Positions 13,201 to 25,200 of a stretch of DNA of 64,000 bases are shown piece after piece. Within the stretch, counting starts at the first letter, position 1. Every line of letters starts with the position of its first letter. The position numbers and the translations under genes are program-made. Origin of the DNA: Posidonia oceanica (lineage: Eukaryota > Streptophyta > Magnoliopsida > Alismatales > Posidoniaceae); the NCBI GenBank assembly GCA_037176725.1, contig JAZBRS010000049.1:33410001-33474000 (forward strand), in the 5' to 3' direction. The notes under the pieces are model-generated. The model was not told the origin of the DNA. It saw nothing but the letters and a program-made list of their open reading frames with translations, and made no database searches.

Positions 13201-16200
13201 TCATCGAAGAAACTCTCTTCCACTCCTCCCGGGATTCTCTGCTGTGAACAACAACACTGGTAGTAGCCGTGTTGCTGTTCATGCCCATGTTGTAGGCTGC
13301 CACTGTGTTCATCATCACTTGTGTGTGGACACATGTTGTCCACACGTGTTTGAGCCTCGGGAACATCGTTACTTTCCCCAAGAGGTGTTTGTGTAGCATA
13401 ATCGCTGTTATTTCTTTTGGACCACCACCGTTTGTGACGGTTCGTGTTAGTGTTGTTTTTATGGTGTATAATGGCCTCTCGTGGGTCTTTGATTAAAAAT
13501 CTCAGTGAAACATCGAAAAAACTCAATAGGAAGAATTATTTCTTTGGACACAAAGTTTTGAGACCTTTGTTGTGGCCCATAGAAAGATTAAGCACTCACA
13601 CATCTGCCTCCAAATGTCAAAGATGCTGCCTATGAGGATTGGTATGCTAATGATGCCGCTATAGTATCCTGCCTAGTTAATAGCATGGAGTCCAGTGTTG
13701 CGCATAGTGTTATGATGCTCCGGCCTGCAAAAAAGATGTAGGACACATTAAAAATTACATATGAACATGAGAGGAATATCTCAAGAGTCTTCGAGGTGTA
13801 CGAGCAGGGACTACTCAGTCCAGGATCATTTCACTATTCTTCGTGGACTTTTGGACGAGCTTGACATTATCAACCATTGACAGCAGATATCACGAAAATG
13901 AGATAGTATCACGAGGAGTTAGCAATTACAGCTTACTTGTCGAGCCTCAAACCAGATATGTCATCCGAGGGCATATTCTAGGTGTTAAGGCCGTTCCCGA
14001 TCTCGAAAGCACTTTCTCTAGGGTGTTGAGGATTTCTACCGCTACTCCACCTTCTATTGCAAATCACTTTGCCATGGTTGCTCCAACTTCATGTGGTCGT
14101 GGTGGTCGTACCGACCGTGGTGACACCGAAAGGCGTCCTCGTTGCCAGCATTGTGGGAGATCGAGCCATCGCTTTGAGAAATGTTGGGATAAGTTCGATA
14201 AGCCACAATGGACTAACACCACGACTGAATCATCATCGACGGCACCTACAAATGATCAGACTGTCACCATTTCTAAGGCTGACTACGAGCGATTCCTACA
14301 GCTTCAAGCCACTGACACTACTGCCACTGCCTCCCATGCTTCCACTTCAGGTACACGAACCCTGTTCGCCTCTATAGACAGTTCCTAGATAATAGACTCC
14401 AGAGTCTCCTCTCATATGTCAGGTTTACATGATCTCTTTACCCATTTATCAAACCTATCTCACATTCACCCTATTGCAATTGCTGATAGTCGTTTTGGCG
14501 AAGAGGTTGTACAGGCCACCTCACAAATTATCCTTGATAAAGTCCTATTTATACCTGAATTTCCTGTTAATTTATTATCCATTAATGCCATAACCAAACA
14601 ACTATTATGTTATGTGACCTTTTTCCCATTTTACTGTACAATTCAGGATTTGCAAATGAAGAAAAGGATTGATTTAGACCGTGAACGAGGACATGGAGTG
14701 TACATGCTGGTTCGTGATGAGATTCCTCGTAGACTAGCACCGTTAGCCTCCACATCCGAGTCCTCTATTTTATGGCATTATCGTCTTGGTCACCTATCCC
14801 ACCGAAAGCTCCAACAAGCCCTACCATGGATTTCAGTATCTCCTTTTGATTGAGAGTTGTATCACTTAGGTAAACACCATCATGCTATCTTTAGGAGTTT
14901 ACGTCTTGTATCGAGTCAGAGTCTATTTGAGTTGATTCATTGTGACTGTTGTGTTGAAAGAAGAGAGATTATTGTCATTAGAGAGGAGTAATACATATAT
15001 ATATGGTAGGTTATAAGAGATAGGATCATTGTTATTTTGGTGCCCGCCTAGGCAGCGCCATCAAAGGTTAAGGCGCCCAGACGCCTTAACCTAAATTTTT
15101 TTGTTTTTGGCACGCATTAACCTAAATAAGCCTAATGACAATTATTTAGTTTTTCATCGTCAAACATTGACTCTTGATGACTATTATATAGTTTTTCTTA
15201 GTTATCGTTATTTGTTATTGACTATTTGACTTATTATTATTAAGATTGTTATTGTTATTGACTTAGTTATTGTTATGTGTTATTGACTTATTGTTTTTGT
15301 TGAGATTGTTATTGATTTCGAGGACAATTAAGATTTTATTTATAGTTAGATTGTTATTGTTAATTTTAGAAAATATATATCAATTTATTAATGCATTATG
15401 AATTCTAAATATCTTTATAAACATATTTAAAAAATCTGAAAAACATGTAAAAATTGTATTTTTATTACCACCTAAGCACCGCTTAGGCGCCCAAGGCACC
15501 TTGGGCGCCATGATAACTATGGATAGATCCATATAACATACAAACTCCATTAACCTACTAACACACTAAATATAACACTAACACTCCTCTTCAAGTTGGA
15601 GCAAATATATTTAACATGCCCAGCTTGTTACATAATCCATCAAAGACTCTAACACTAAGTCTTTTTGTGAAGATATCTGCCAACTGCTCGAAAGATTGAA
15701 CGTAAGAAGTACTAATGTGACCAGATAGCACCATATGTCTGATGTAATGACAATCCACCTCTATATGTTTGGTTCTCTCGTAAAAGATAGGATAGTTAGC
15801 AATGATATTGCTGCCTGGTTATCACAATGCATTACCATGGGAAGATCAACATGAGCACCAAACTCTGTCAGTAGGGATTAAAGCTACATCATCTTGCAAC
15901 CTGCCTGGGCCATAGCTCTGTATTCCGTTTCTGCATTGGATCGTGAAACGACATTCTGCTTCTTGCTTATCTAAATAATCAAGTTACCACCTACATAGGT
16001 ACAATAACCTGATGTAGATTTCCTGTCTCCCCGATCACCTGCACAGTCAGAATCTGAATAGACTTCAATCTGTAAGTGTCTATGTTTCCTGTAAATCAAG
16101 CCTTTCTCAAGTGTACTCTTAATGTAGGCAAGTACACGTAGAGCTCCTTGCCAATGCACCTGTCTGGACTCATACATAAACTAACTCAAAAGTTTTACTA

Positions 16201-19200
16201 CAAATGAGATATTGGGCCGAGTGTGAGTCAAATAGATCAACATGTCTAGGCTCATACATAAACTAACTCAAAAGTTTTACTACAAATGAGATATCGGGCT
16301 GGGTGTCAGGTTTCTCCAATAGCACTGATGACTTATCCAAAAAGATGGGTTCTACTTATAGGCGTACTCTATGGTTTGCACCCTAGGAGTCCTATCTCAT
16401 GTAGTAAATCTAGAACATACTTCCTTTGAAATAGAGTCATTTTGTTCTTACTGTATGCAAATTCAATCCCAAGGAAATACTTAGGTCTCCCCATATCCTG
16501 GGTGACAAAGTATGTGGACAGATATTCCTTTGTCTCTGTAATCCCTGTAGTATCACTGCCTGTCAAGAAGATATCATCAACATACACTGCCAAGAATATA
16601 TAGCTTGCTACACTTGACTTGATGAAAACTGAATGATCAACAGCACATTGTCTAAAACCATTGTCCAACACAACTTGGCTAAATTTCTGAGACCATACTC
16701 CATACTCTGGAGATTTGCTTCAGTCCATATATTACCTTTCGAAGTAGACATCTCCCCCTGAACAACAAACCCAGGAGGTTGCTCCATGTAGACCTGTTCA
16801 AACAAATCTCCATACAGAAAGGTATTCTTTACATCCAATTGATGCAAAGACTAGAACTGATTGATAGCAAGAGATAGGAGAACCCGGATGGAATTGAGAC
16901 GTGCCATAAGAGAAAACGTCTCTGTGTAATCAACGTCATAAGTCTGTGTAAAGCCCCGTGCCACCAAACGGGCTTTGTAGCGCGTAATAGAACCATCTGT
17001 CTTATGTTTCACTATGAACACCCACCTACAGCCAACTACCCTTGTTCCTTCAGGACGAGTCACAAATTCTCATATACCTCGGGACACCAATGCTTGCATT
17101 TCTTCAGTCATGGCAGATTTCCAATGAGGAATTTGAAGGACTTCCTAGTAATGTTTGGGAATACACTCTGCAGAAATAGACAGGGCAAAGTGGCGAAAAA
17201 AAGGGTGAAGACTGTCATAAGTAACAAAGATATATATAGGATGAGCTGTAATGGAACGACTACCTTTACGTAAGGCTATAGGAAGGTCAAAGTGAGTAGG
17301 ATCTGCAGACGTTGAAGTTGGAGCGGTCTCTACCAAAGAAAGCACGGGTGGCCGTTGACGGCGAAGATACACCTGCAAGGGTTTCGATACTTACTGTTCA
17401 ATTTGGACCAACTCATCATGTTCTGTAGGAGTAACATGAACGGGTTAAGGAAGAGGAACAGACTCCACGATAGAAACAGGTTCTGCAGCCTCAAAGAAGG
17501 ATTTGGACTCAAGGAAAGTGACATCGGCAAAAACAATATAACGACGCATGGGCAGGTGAAAACACTGATATCCTTTTTGAGTTCATAGTAGTGTTTGGGA
17601 ATAAACTCTGCAAAAATAGATAGGACAAAGTGACGAAAAGAAGGGTGAAGGCTATCATAAGTAATAAAGATAGATATAGGATGAACTGTAGTAGAACGAC
17701 TACCTTTACGTAAGGCTATAGGAAAGTCAGAGTGAGTAGGATCTGCAGACGTTGAAGTTGGAGCGGTCTCTGCCTAAGAAAGCGCAGGTGGTCGTTGACG
17801 GCGAAGATGAATCGGCAAGGATTTCGATACTTACTGTTCAACTTGGACCAACTCATCATGTTCTGTAGGAGTAACATGAACAGATGAAGGAAGAACAAAC
17901 TCCACGACAGAAATTGGTTCTGCAGCCTCAAAGAAGGATTTGGACTCAAGAAAAGTGACATCGGCAGAAACAATATAACGACGCATGGACAGGTGAAAAC
18001 ACTGATATCCTTTTTGAGTTTTAGAATATCCCACAAAGACACATTTCAAGGCCCAAGACGCAAGTTTATCAAACCCAGATATGTGATTTTGAACAAATGC
18101 AACACAACCAAATACTTTGGATGGAAGGGCAAACAGTTCCTGATTGGGACATAATCTTCTAAGAGGAATCTCTCCCCAAGAGGAGTAAAAGGCATACGAT
18201 TAATCAAATATACAGCAGTAAGCACAACATCAGACCACAAATACTTAAGAACTTGCTTTTCAACCAAAATGATATGTGTCACATCCAAAATGTGACGATG
18301 TTTGCGTTCAGCCACACCATTTTGTTGAGAAGTATGTGCACACGAGATTTGATACAAGATTCCCTTAGAGAAACAGTAATCTTGAGGATTGGTTTGTAAA
18401 AATTCTAGTGCATTGTCAGTACGAAAAACCTTGGACAAGATAGAAGATTGATTCATAATTTCAACAAAAAAAAATTTAATCACCTCGAACACATGTTGTC
18501 TATCCTTCAAGAGGTACACCCAAGACACACACGAGAAATCATCAACGAAAACGATATAATATCTATAACCAAAAACAGAAAAATCACAGACAGGTCCCTA
18601 AATATCACAATGAACTAGATCAAAAGTATATACAAACCATAGACAAGCAGTCTAAAGCAAACAAAATTACAAAAGTAAAATCTCACTCTCCAAAAGACTC
18701 CCAATCTGCAGTCCCCAACCACTGTTTACTCCACTCCCTCAAAGAATGAACACAATTCTCCTTAAGAGCTGAGACAAAGGCCGATTCATTATCAAAAATC
18801 ATCTTATTCCTGTGCAGCCAGATGTTCCAACAACAAGAAGGTGGGATCATCTTGATCACCACCCCTTTAGTAACAATATTCTCTCTGTCATACATCCTCC
18901 CAAAACATACCCGCATTCCATTGGGATCACCAAAAGTAAGGTCCAGGTTTAGAAGGATTGCAATTGATCACCAAAAAGACTGAATGAACACAAATCCAAC
19001 AAATAAACAGTCAACATCCCACCTCACTATTGCAAAATACACACACCACATTTGTTGCAAAGCTTCTCAATATCTGTCACTTGTAAACTTTGCATAAATT
19101 GGTTTATCTTCATTGGTCTTTACATATTTCTGCTCGACATCCTTCATATACACAGTTTGAACACAACGAAAACATTCATGATGTTGCAATTCTCTTTTAC

Positions 19201-22200
19201 TATCATAATGTGTTTCTCATTGTCTCATACTTCACATTTTGGCTTTTATCGATGGAACAGAATTTTCCATTGTGATGTTTAAATCTATCGTTTCCGACTT
19301 CCTTTTCATGTTTTTAAAATAATTGCTCAGATATTGCTTATCAAGGAAGCTTCTAAAGGGTTTAGATTCTTTTTTATTCTTCCTTTAATATTCTGGTCCT
19401 TTTCAAGGAATCAATAATGTACTTTTTTTTTTTTTTTGATACCCCCAGGACTTCCTTGGACATGGAATTTCTTGATTAGAGATTTTTTCCCCCTTTCGTA
19501 ATGCAATTAGAGCGAGCCAAAGGAACAATGATTATGGTGTCCCACATTAGCATTTTGGTGTTAAAGTCCGCTGGAAATAGTATAAAGGCACTATAATGCC
19601 CAGCCAATGAAATATTATGGATGCATCTGCGAAAAGGCAATTAGTGATTTAGTGTAAATTAGACTGCACATATGTATGATATGAATATGTCTACTTATAA
19701 ATTTTGAAGTTTCATATGCAATTAACATTAAAATAGATACCATAAAAATGTATTAATTCCAGGTAACACCATCACAGTTCTATTCTTTCAGTGTTAATCC
19801 AACAATTACTCAGCTAGGCTGATAAAAGGCAGAAATAAAATGCCAGAAAGTGCAACATACAAGATTGCCATCTGTTTACAGTCATAGCATTTATTTTTTT
19901 CACATGTCCAGCTATTGTTCGAGCATCATCACCAAGCCCAAATGTAAAGAGGCATGAACCAGTTGTAGAATCCCAAACCTAAAATGGAAGTGTTCAACAA
20001 ATAATTGTGAGAGAAGAACACATATATGGACTAGAAGACAGTTCCTCACAACTCTTTAATGAAAGTTCAAAAGAACAAAAGAGTACCTTCACTAAGTTAC
20101 CACCACATGAAACAATGCTGGCACCCTTCACGGCAAACTCGATGGCTTGGATCTATCCAAAATAGAAAATTACTCCTTACTGACTGTAAGATCTAGAGAA
20201 AGAATAGGAAAACCTTTGCGATCACAAAGAGAATTGTTGGCTGTGCCATCAAATATGAAACTTCAAGGACGATTGTAACAGCTACAGAAAAATATAACGA
20301 GAACTTTGCAATTTGAAGCAAAATATTGGCCGCATCATGCCAAAATGTCAACCCATGTCGTGCCAGAGTGTTGTGTTGACCGACATAGTAATTTTTGTGT
20401 GTGAGATGCGCATGTTGACCGAAATGAAATTAAAGTCGACATGGTCAACTTCGTTCCAACTTCATTTCAACGGCCTTCTTCCTCTTTTCTTCCCATCTTC
20501 ATTTCCACCTTCTTTCTCCTTATCTTCATTTCAACAGCCTTCTTCCTCTCTTTATTTTACTATTTTGAATCTTGATGTTAATAACTTGATATATAATTAT
20601 ATAAATTGTATATCACATAGATAATGGATATATTACATAGATCTAATTGTTTAATACATAGATCTAACCTAAAAATTCTATAAAATCTATAACATCGGTA
20701 AAATTTGTATACTCATATGGGATGGTCCTCAATCGGACTCCACATCTCCAACACTTTAGTATTCTCTCATCTCTACTTTCTCTCCAGATTAAATGTTGAC
20801 AACTATTCATTTTAAACATATACTAAATATTTTTTAAGTATGATTTATACAATTATTAAGTATTTTTGAGGTACTATTTATATTTCAGGATATTTGTATT
20901 AAGTTTATGTAATGTATTTTAATGTGATACAAGTTTAGAAATTAGATCTAATGCTCCATTTAGAACTACTTCTGGATGACTTCTGAGTAGTTAACTTCTG
21001 ACAAATCATGGAAAAAGATAGAAGTAATTCCAAATAGGATCTTTGCATCCCATTTCTTACATAAATCACAGCTTCTGGATGAGGAAAATCATGTGTAAAT
21101 CTATACTTTTGTAGAAACCGACTAGAGGGAGGTTCTGGTAGAAGCTGGAAAATTATGATACGCAATTACAATGATACTCTTATTGTTTTTTTAAAATTTA
21201 CATTAAAATACCATCAGTATTTACAAATTTGCTATCAATCTCTATTTTCTTCCTGCGTCCACTCAAGCCCCCGACTGGCTGAACAAAGGCGACAACGCAT
21301 GGCAGATGATCGCCGCCACGTTCGTCGGCCTCCAGAGCATGTTGGGGCTCGTCATTCTCTACGGCAGCATCGTGAAGAAGAAATGGGTTGTCAACTCCAC
21401 CTTCATGGCCCTCTATGCCTTCGCCACCGTATGGATCCACTGGGTCGCACTACTACCACGGGGGGGAGGAGGTGGAGACAGAGATAGTGGCTCCGTTCTT
21501 TTCCAGTGCGACGTTGGTGTACTATGATCTCGGCGCGGGCACTGTACATGACAGCGTTGGAGGTGACGAAGAGTAGCGTGGGGACGACCATCGTCCGGCC
21601 TCAGTGCAGCCATGGCCGCACAGATTGTGTGGACTCCAGTGGATGTTGTGAGCCAACGGCTGATGGTAGAGAGTAATAGGAATTCGATCGATGGGTACAG
21701 AGGAGTCGATGCATTCCAGAAGATTCTGAGGTCGGATGGATTGAAGGGCTTGTATAGGGGTTCAGGATGTCGATCTTGACGTATGCCCCATCAAACGCCG
21801 TGTGGTGGCCGTCGTAATTGGTGTCACAACGGCAGTGTGATGGATTTCACCGGTGGTTATGTTATTCACCTCTCCTCTGGGATCGCCGGCCTCACCACCG
21901 TTTATGCAAGAAGGGAAGAAAAGAAGAAAGGAAGAGGAGGAGGGTTTGAAAATGGGAACATATGTAATTTAACTATGGATAGAATTTAACTTCTACCAAT
22001 GAACCTTTATTTGCCAAACAAAATTTTACAAGTAACTTAAAATCTAGCTTCTATAAAAACTCTAAGAAGCTAGTTTCTAGAAAAAACTCAGAATCTAGCT
22101 TCTAGATCTAAGAGGTTCCAAACAGGGTCTAAGTAGCTTTAAATGTAAATTATTGCTTATTTTAGCTTATCTTAGAGTTTCAAATCAAAATTCGAATTTT

Positions 22201-25200
22201 TTTACCATTTCCGTGAACTTACGTAAATTTACCGCATTTCTACCTATTTATGTTGGACCAAAGTCTCATGCAAAACCTACATTTAGAACCTTGGTCAGAA
22301 GTGAAATTTCATTTTTTTTAAAGGGAAAAGTACCATTTTCACAAAAGAAATCAATAAATTGGTTAAAAAAATTATAAATTATGCATGCAGAAAGTTTGTA
22401 TCATAATTAATAATGCTTATATCATTTTAAAAATAAGAAAACTGTAATCTCTTATGGTTTCTTATCAACCTATTAAACACTTGAACTGAGGAAAATCAAC
22501 TAAAGAGGAAAAAAAAGGAGAGCAGATCTTTGTTATTAGATCAAATAACACCACATCAAGGAGCCACTTAAAGGAAGCCCTGCTCAACTGCTTTGCCAAT
22601 GAAAAGACTAATGGCATCAAATGCCAAAATAGTTATATATGAAAAGAAATCTATGTTAAAAATATGTGGTTGATGAATTTGCACTGTGTTAGAGTTAGTG
22701 TATGGCATCAAATGCCAAAATAGTCATATATGAAAAGAAATCTATGTTAAAAATACGTGGTTGATGAATTTGTACTGTGTTAGAGTTAGTGTGGGTAAAT
22801 GGATATCCATTTACCCTACCCGTTTATTTCTCTTTAAGTACATGTGTAATCCCTTATTCTTGGGCTAATGCAATAGAAGATCTTTCCATTAACATGGTAC
22901 CAGAGCTTTGGGTTTGAGAAAAGAAAAGAAAAAGGGAGAGGAGCATGACAGCAGCAGCAGCCACCGCCGGCAGAAGCAGCGACGGCGGCGGCACAAGCTG
23001 CCGGCATCGAGGGGCATGACAGCAGCAGCCACCGCCAGAAGCAGCAGCAACAGCGGCACAGGCCACCGATGCCGACAACAGCTGCCTGATAATTTTCCTA
23101 TACATAAATTATATATATGCAAAGTAAAAAGCAATTTAGTGATACCTGGCAGTTGTGACCAATTAGTTCAACGCCTCTTCCCGAATGAAGATTATAGAGC
23201 AGTAGTTCATTTGGTGGCTGCATATATAATTCTGTTAAGTGTGTATACCACCATGGCTATAATCAAGATGCAGTCAGCATATATGACAAAAACTCCTTAA
23301 ACAGGGAAAGGAAGGAACTGCATGGTCACAGGGGTGTCTCTAACTAGAGTATGATTGCTTTTCCGACAAATGAACTTAGAGAAAATATATGACATGTGAC
23401 CTCATTAGAGCTGCAGATAAGTTGTGCAAGTCCATCTGGATGAAACCTCACATCTAAAACCTTTTGAACGCCTTGCTGAAAGTCGATAAAATGAATTAAG
23501 TTATCAATGACGGTCATGTGAAATAAACAGGTAACAATAAGACAGTCACGTCAGAGTTCAGAGTCACCAATAAACAATGAAAATAAATTGACAACTCAGC
23601 AGCAGATTCTGGATGCACATAAGTCAAAGGTATTTTTATGAAATACATATCCAATATGTCCAGAAATTTTATCCGATTTGGAAATCAAGGATTTAGTAAA
23701 TTCAAATAAAGCCTTTTTACACAAGCATCATTGGTAGTTAGTGTAGATTGAAATTAAGATTGTGTTGTGTTAGTTATCTTAGATTTAGATAACTGCTGAA
23801 ATTTTGGATCAACTAAGAAACATAGTATATTTAGATATATTTGATTTGGATTGGTTGATTAGACATAAGAATGATCTCTATCTAGACTAAAAGCATACAT
23901 AACAATCAGGTTATTAGTCATTATGAATTAAGAGTAGACTTTGATTTGGGATCCGCTTGACTTCTTCCTAGTCATCTCTTTCTCTTCTAGTCTTGTGATC
24001 CATGAGATTATTATCTTAAAAACACTAGGAAAGATACCAAGCACTCGCAACTTTCTCCAAATGAAGCTAATTCAAAAGCAAATCTGAACACATCCTTCTG
24101 GAACCCGGAACAAGTAGGGAGAGTTTCTCACTTTGTTCCACATAAATAGAAAATGTATGGAAGAAACTTCAAAGAAAAACCCAATAAGGCAGTAAAACAA
24201 TTTAGAAACATAGTATATCTAGATAGATTTGATTTGGACCGTTGGTTGATTAGAAATAAGAATGATCTCTATCTAAAAGCATACGTAACATTCAGGTTAT
24301 TAATCATTATGATTTAAGAATAGACTTTGGTTTGGGTTCCTCTTGGCTTCTTCTTCATCATCTCTTTCTCTTCTATTCTTGTGCTACATCAGATTCTCCT
24401 AAAAACAGTAGGAAAGCTCCCGAACACTCGCAACCTTGTCCAATTTAAGCTAATTCAAAAGCAAATTTGAACACATTCTTTTGGAACCGAAAACAAGTAG
24501 GGAGAGTGTCTCACATTGTGCCACATAAATAGAAAATGTATGGTAGAAAGTTCAAAGAAAAACCCAATAAGGCAGTAAGTCACATATAATTCTGAAAATA
24601 GAGATCAAGTAGCCACTGCAAGATTTCATAAAAAAGTCACAACCCAGGTTCATAATCATCAGCTGTTTAAAAGGAGAAGCTCTATTAATCGTATTACTAG
24701 ATGATTATGATATGAGGGAAACTTCTCTTTCCCTCTTCCTCTTTTCAAAAATGTGGAAAGGATGGGCCCACATTATTTAGGAAATATCCAGGAAGTTAAT
24801 AAAAAAGAGTAGGCTAGCAGTCTTACCTGAATAATAGGCATCAAAAGAGGAAACGAGAAGAAGTAGAAAACAAGAGGAAATCAAAACCAAGCAATATCAG
24901 ATATCACGACTCAGGAGGCACTCATTCTCATCCAAACAGGAAAATAGTATCTTCTCTTTTTTTCTGCAAGATGTTAAGCTTGGAATTCTCCAACACTAGC
25001 TGAATATTCATAGAACTAAAAACAAGAGATGCTTATGAGCAATGTTATGTTAGCATAAATTAAAATTTCTGAACAACATATGACCAGAAAATGGCCTTTC
25101 TGCTATCCACTCCAGCATCAAGCTACAAGACAAAGACGTAGATTAGAATATTAGATGAATATTTACCCTCGCAAAAGGTTGAGCAATATCAACACTTGAT

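Larger units (their letters stand above)
12838..14951 (+). mobile_element. Copia element B, 5' part only
   Basis: LTR 12838-12976 (TGTTAGAG...TTTTCACA) followed by primer-site-like TGATATCAAAGC (12977-12988), a GC-rich leader, gag, protease and the start of integrase. The element stops at 14951, where the LTR of Copia C begins in opposite orientation; no 3' LTR was found. Confidence 0.8.
14952..18620 (-). mobile_element. Copia element C, 3' LTR and pol
   Basis: Minus-strand element. The 3' LTR (14952-15583) has TG/CA ends. RNase H, RT and the C-terminal two thirds of integrase follow upward to about 18620, where FDLVHCDI is abutted by a LINE. No gag, protease or 5' LTR is seen. It contains two internal tandem duplications (16168-16300 and 17147-18022). 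Confidence 0.8.
15584..18620 (-). pseudogene. Copia C pol remnant
   Basis: From high to low coordinates: [29 protein letters not shown] (second catalytic Asp of integrase kept), [19 protein letters not shown] and [18 protein letters not shown]; then, after a 440-bp duplicated stretch, RT with [51 protein letters not shown] and [19 protein letters not shown]; then RNase H ([18 protein letters not shown]). Stops and shifts throughout. A non-functional copy, but with better kept motifs than Copia E. Confidence 0.85.
20952..22129. mobile_element. Harbinger-type gene-capturing element (Pack-type)
   Basis: 1178 bp flanked by a 3-bp duplication TAA (20949-20951, 22130-22132). Imperfect inverted ends: left TGCTCCATTTAGAACTACTT, right (other strand) GACCCTGTTTGGAACCTCTT. 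Three-base TAA/TTA duplications are typical of PIF/Harbinger. The inside holds GC-rich exon pieces of two unrelated plant genes and no transposase. Its precise borders are supported by comparison with the uninterrupted MITE relative at 7598-8405. Confidence 0.8.
20600..22284. mobile_element. Old hAT-like MITE split by a Harbinger-type element
   Basis: 20600-20951 and 22133-22284 together match the reverse complement of the MITE at 7598-8405 (shared AAATTCTATAAAATCTATA, TCCACATCTCCAACACTT and CATATACTAA segments). Right end ...CATTTAGAACCTTG at 22284 matches the family terminal repeat. The left terminus is not recognisable. Confidence 0.75.

Noticed and set aside
21403..21613. Minus-strand frames over the captured AMT/carrier region
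   Set aside because: Antisense shadows; homology is only on the plus strand.
22908..23300. 130-codon plus-strand frame rich in Ser, Gln and Arg
   Set aside because: Reads through the CAG/GCC-rich leader of a Copia LTR and then antisense to exon 8.
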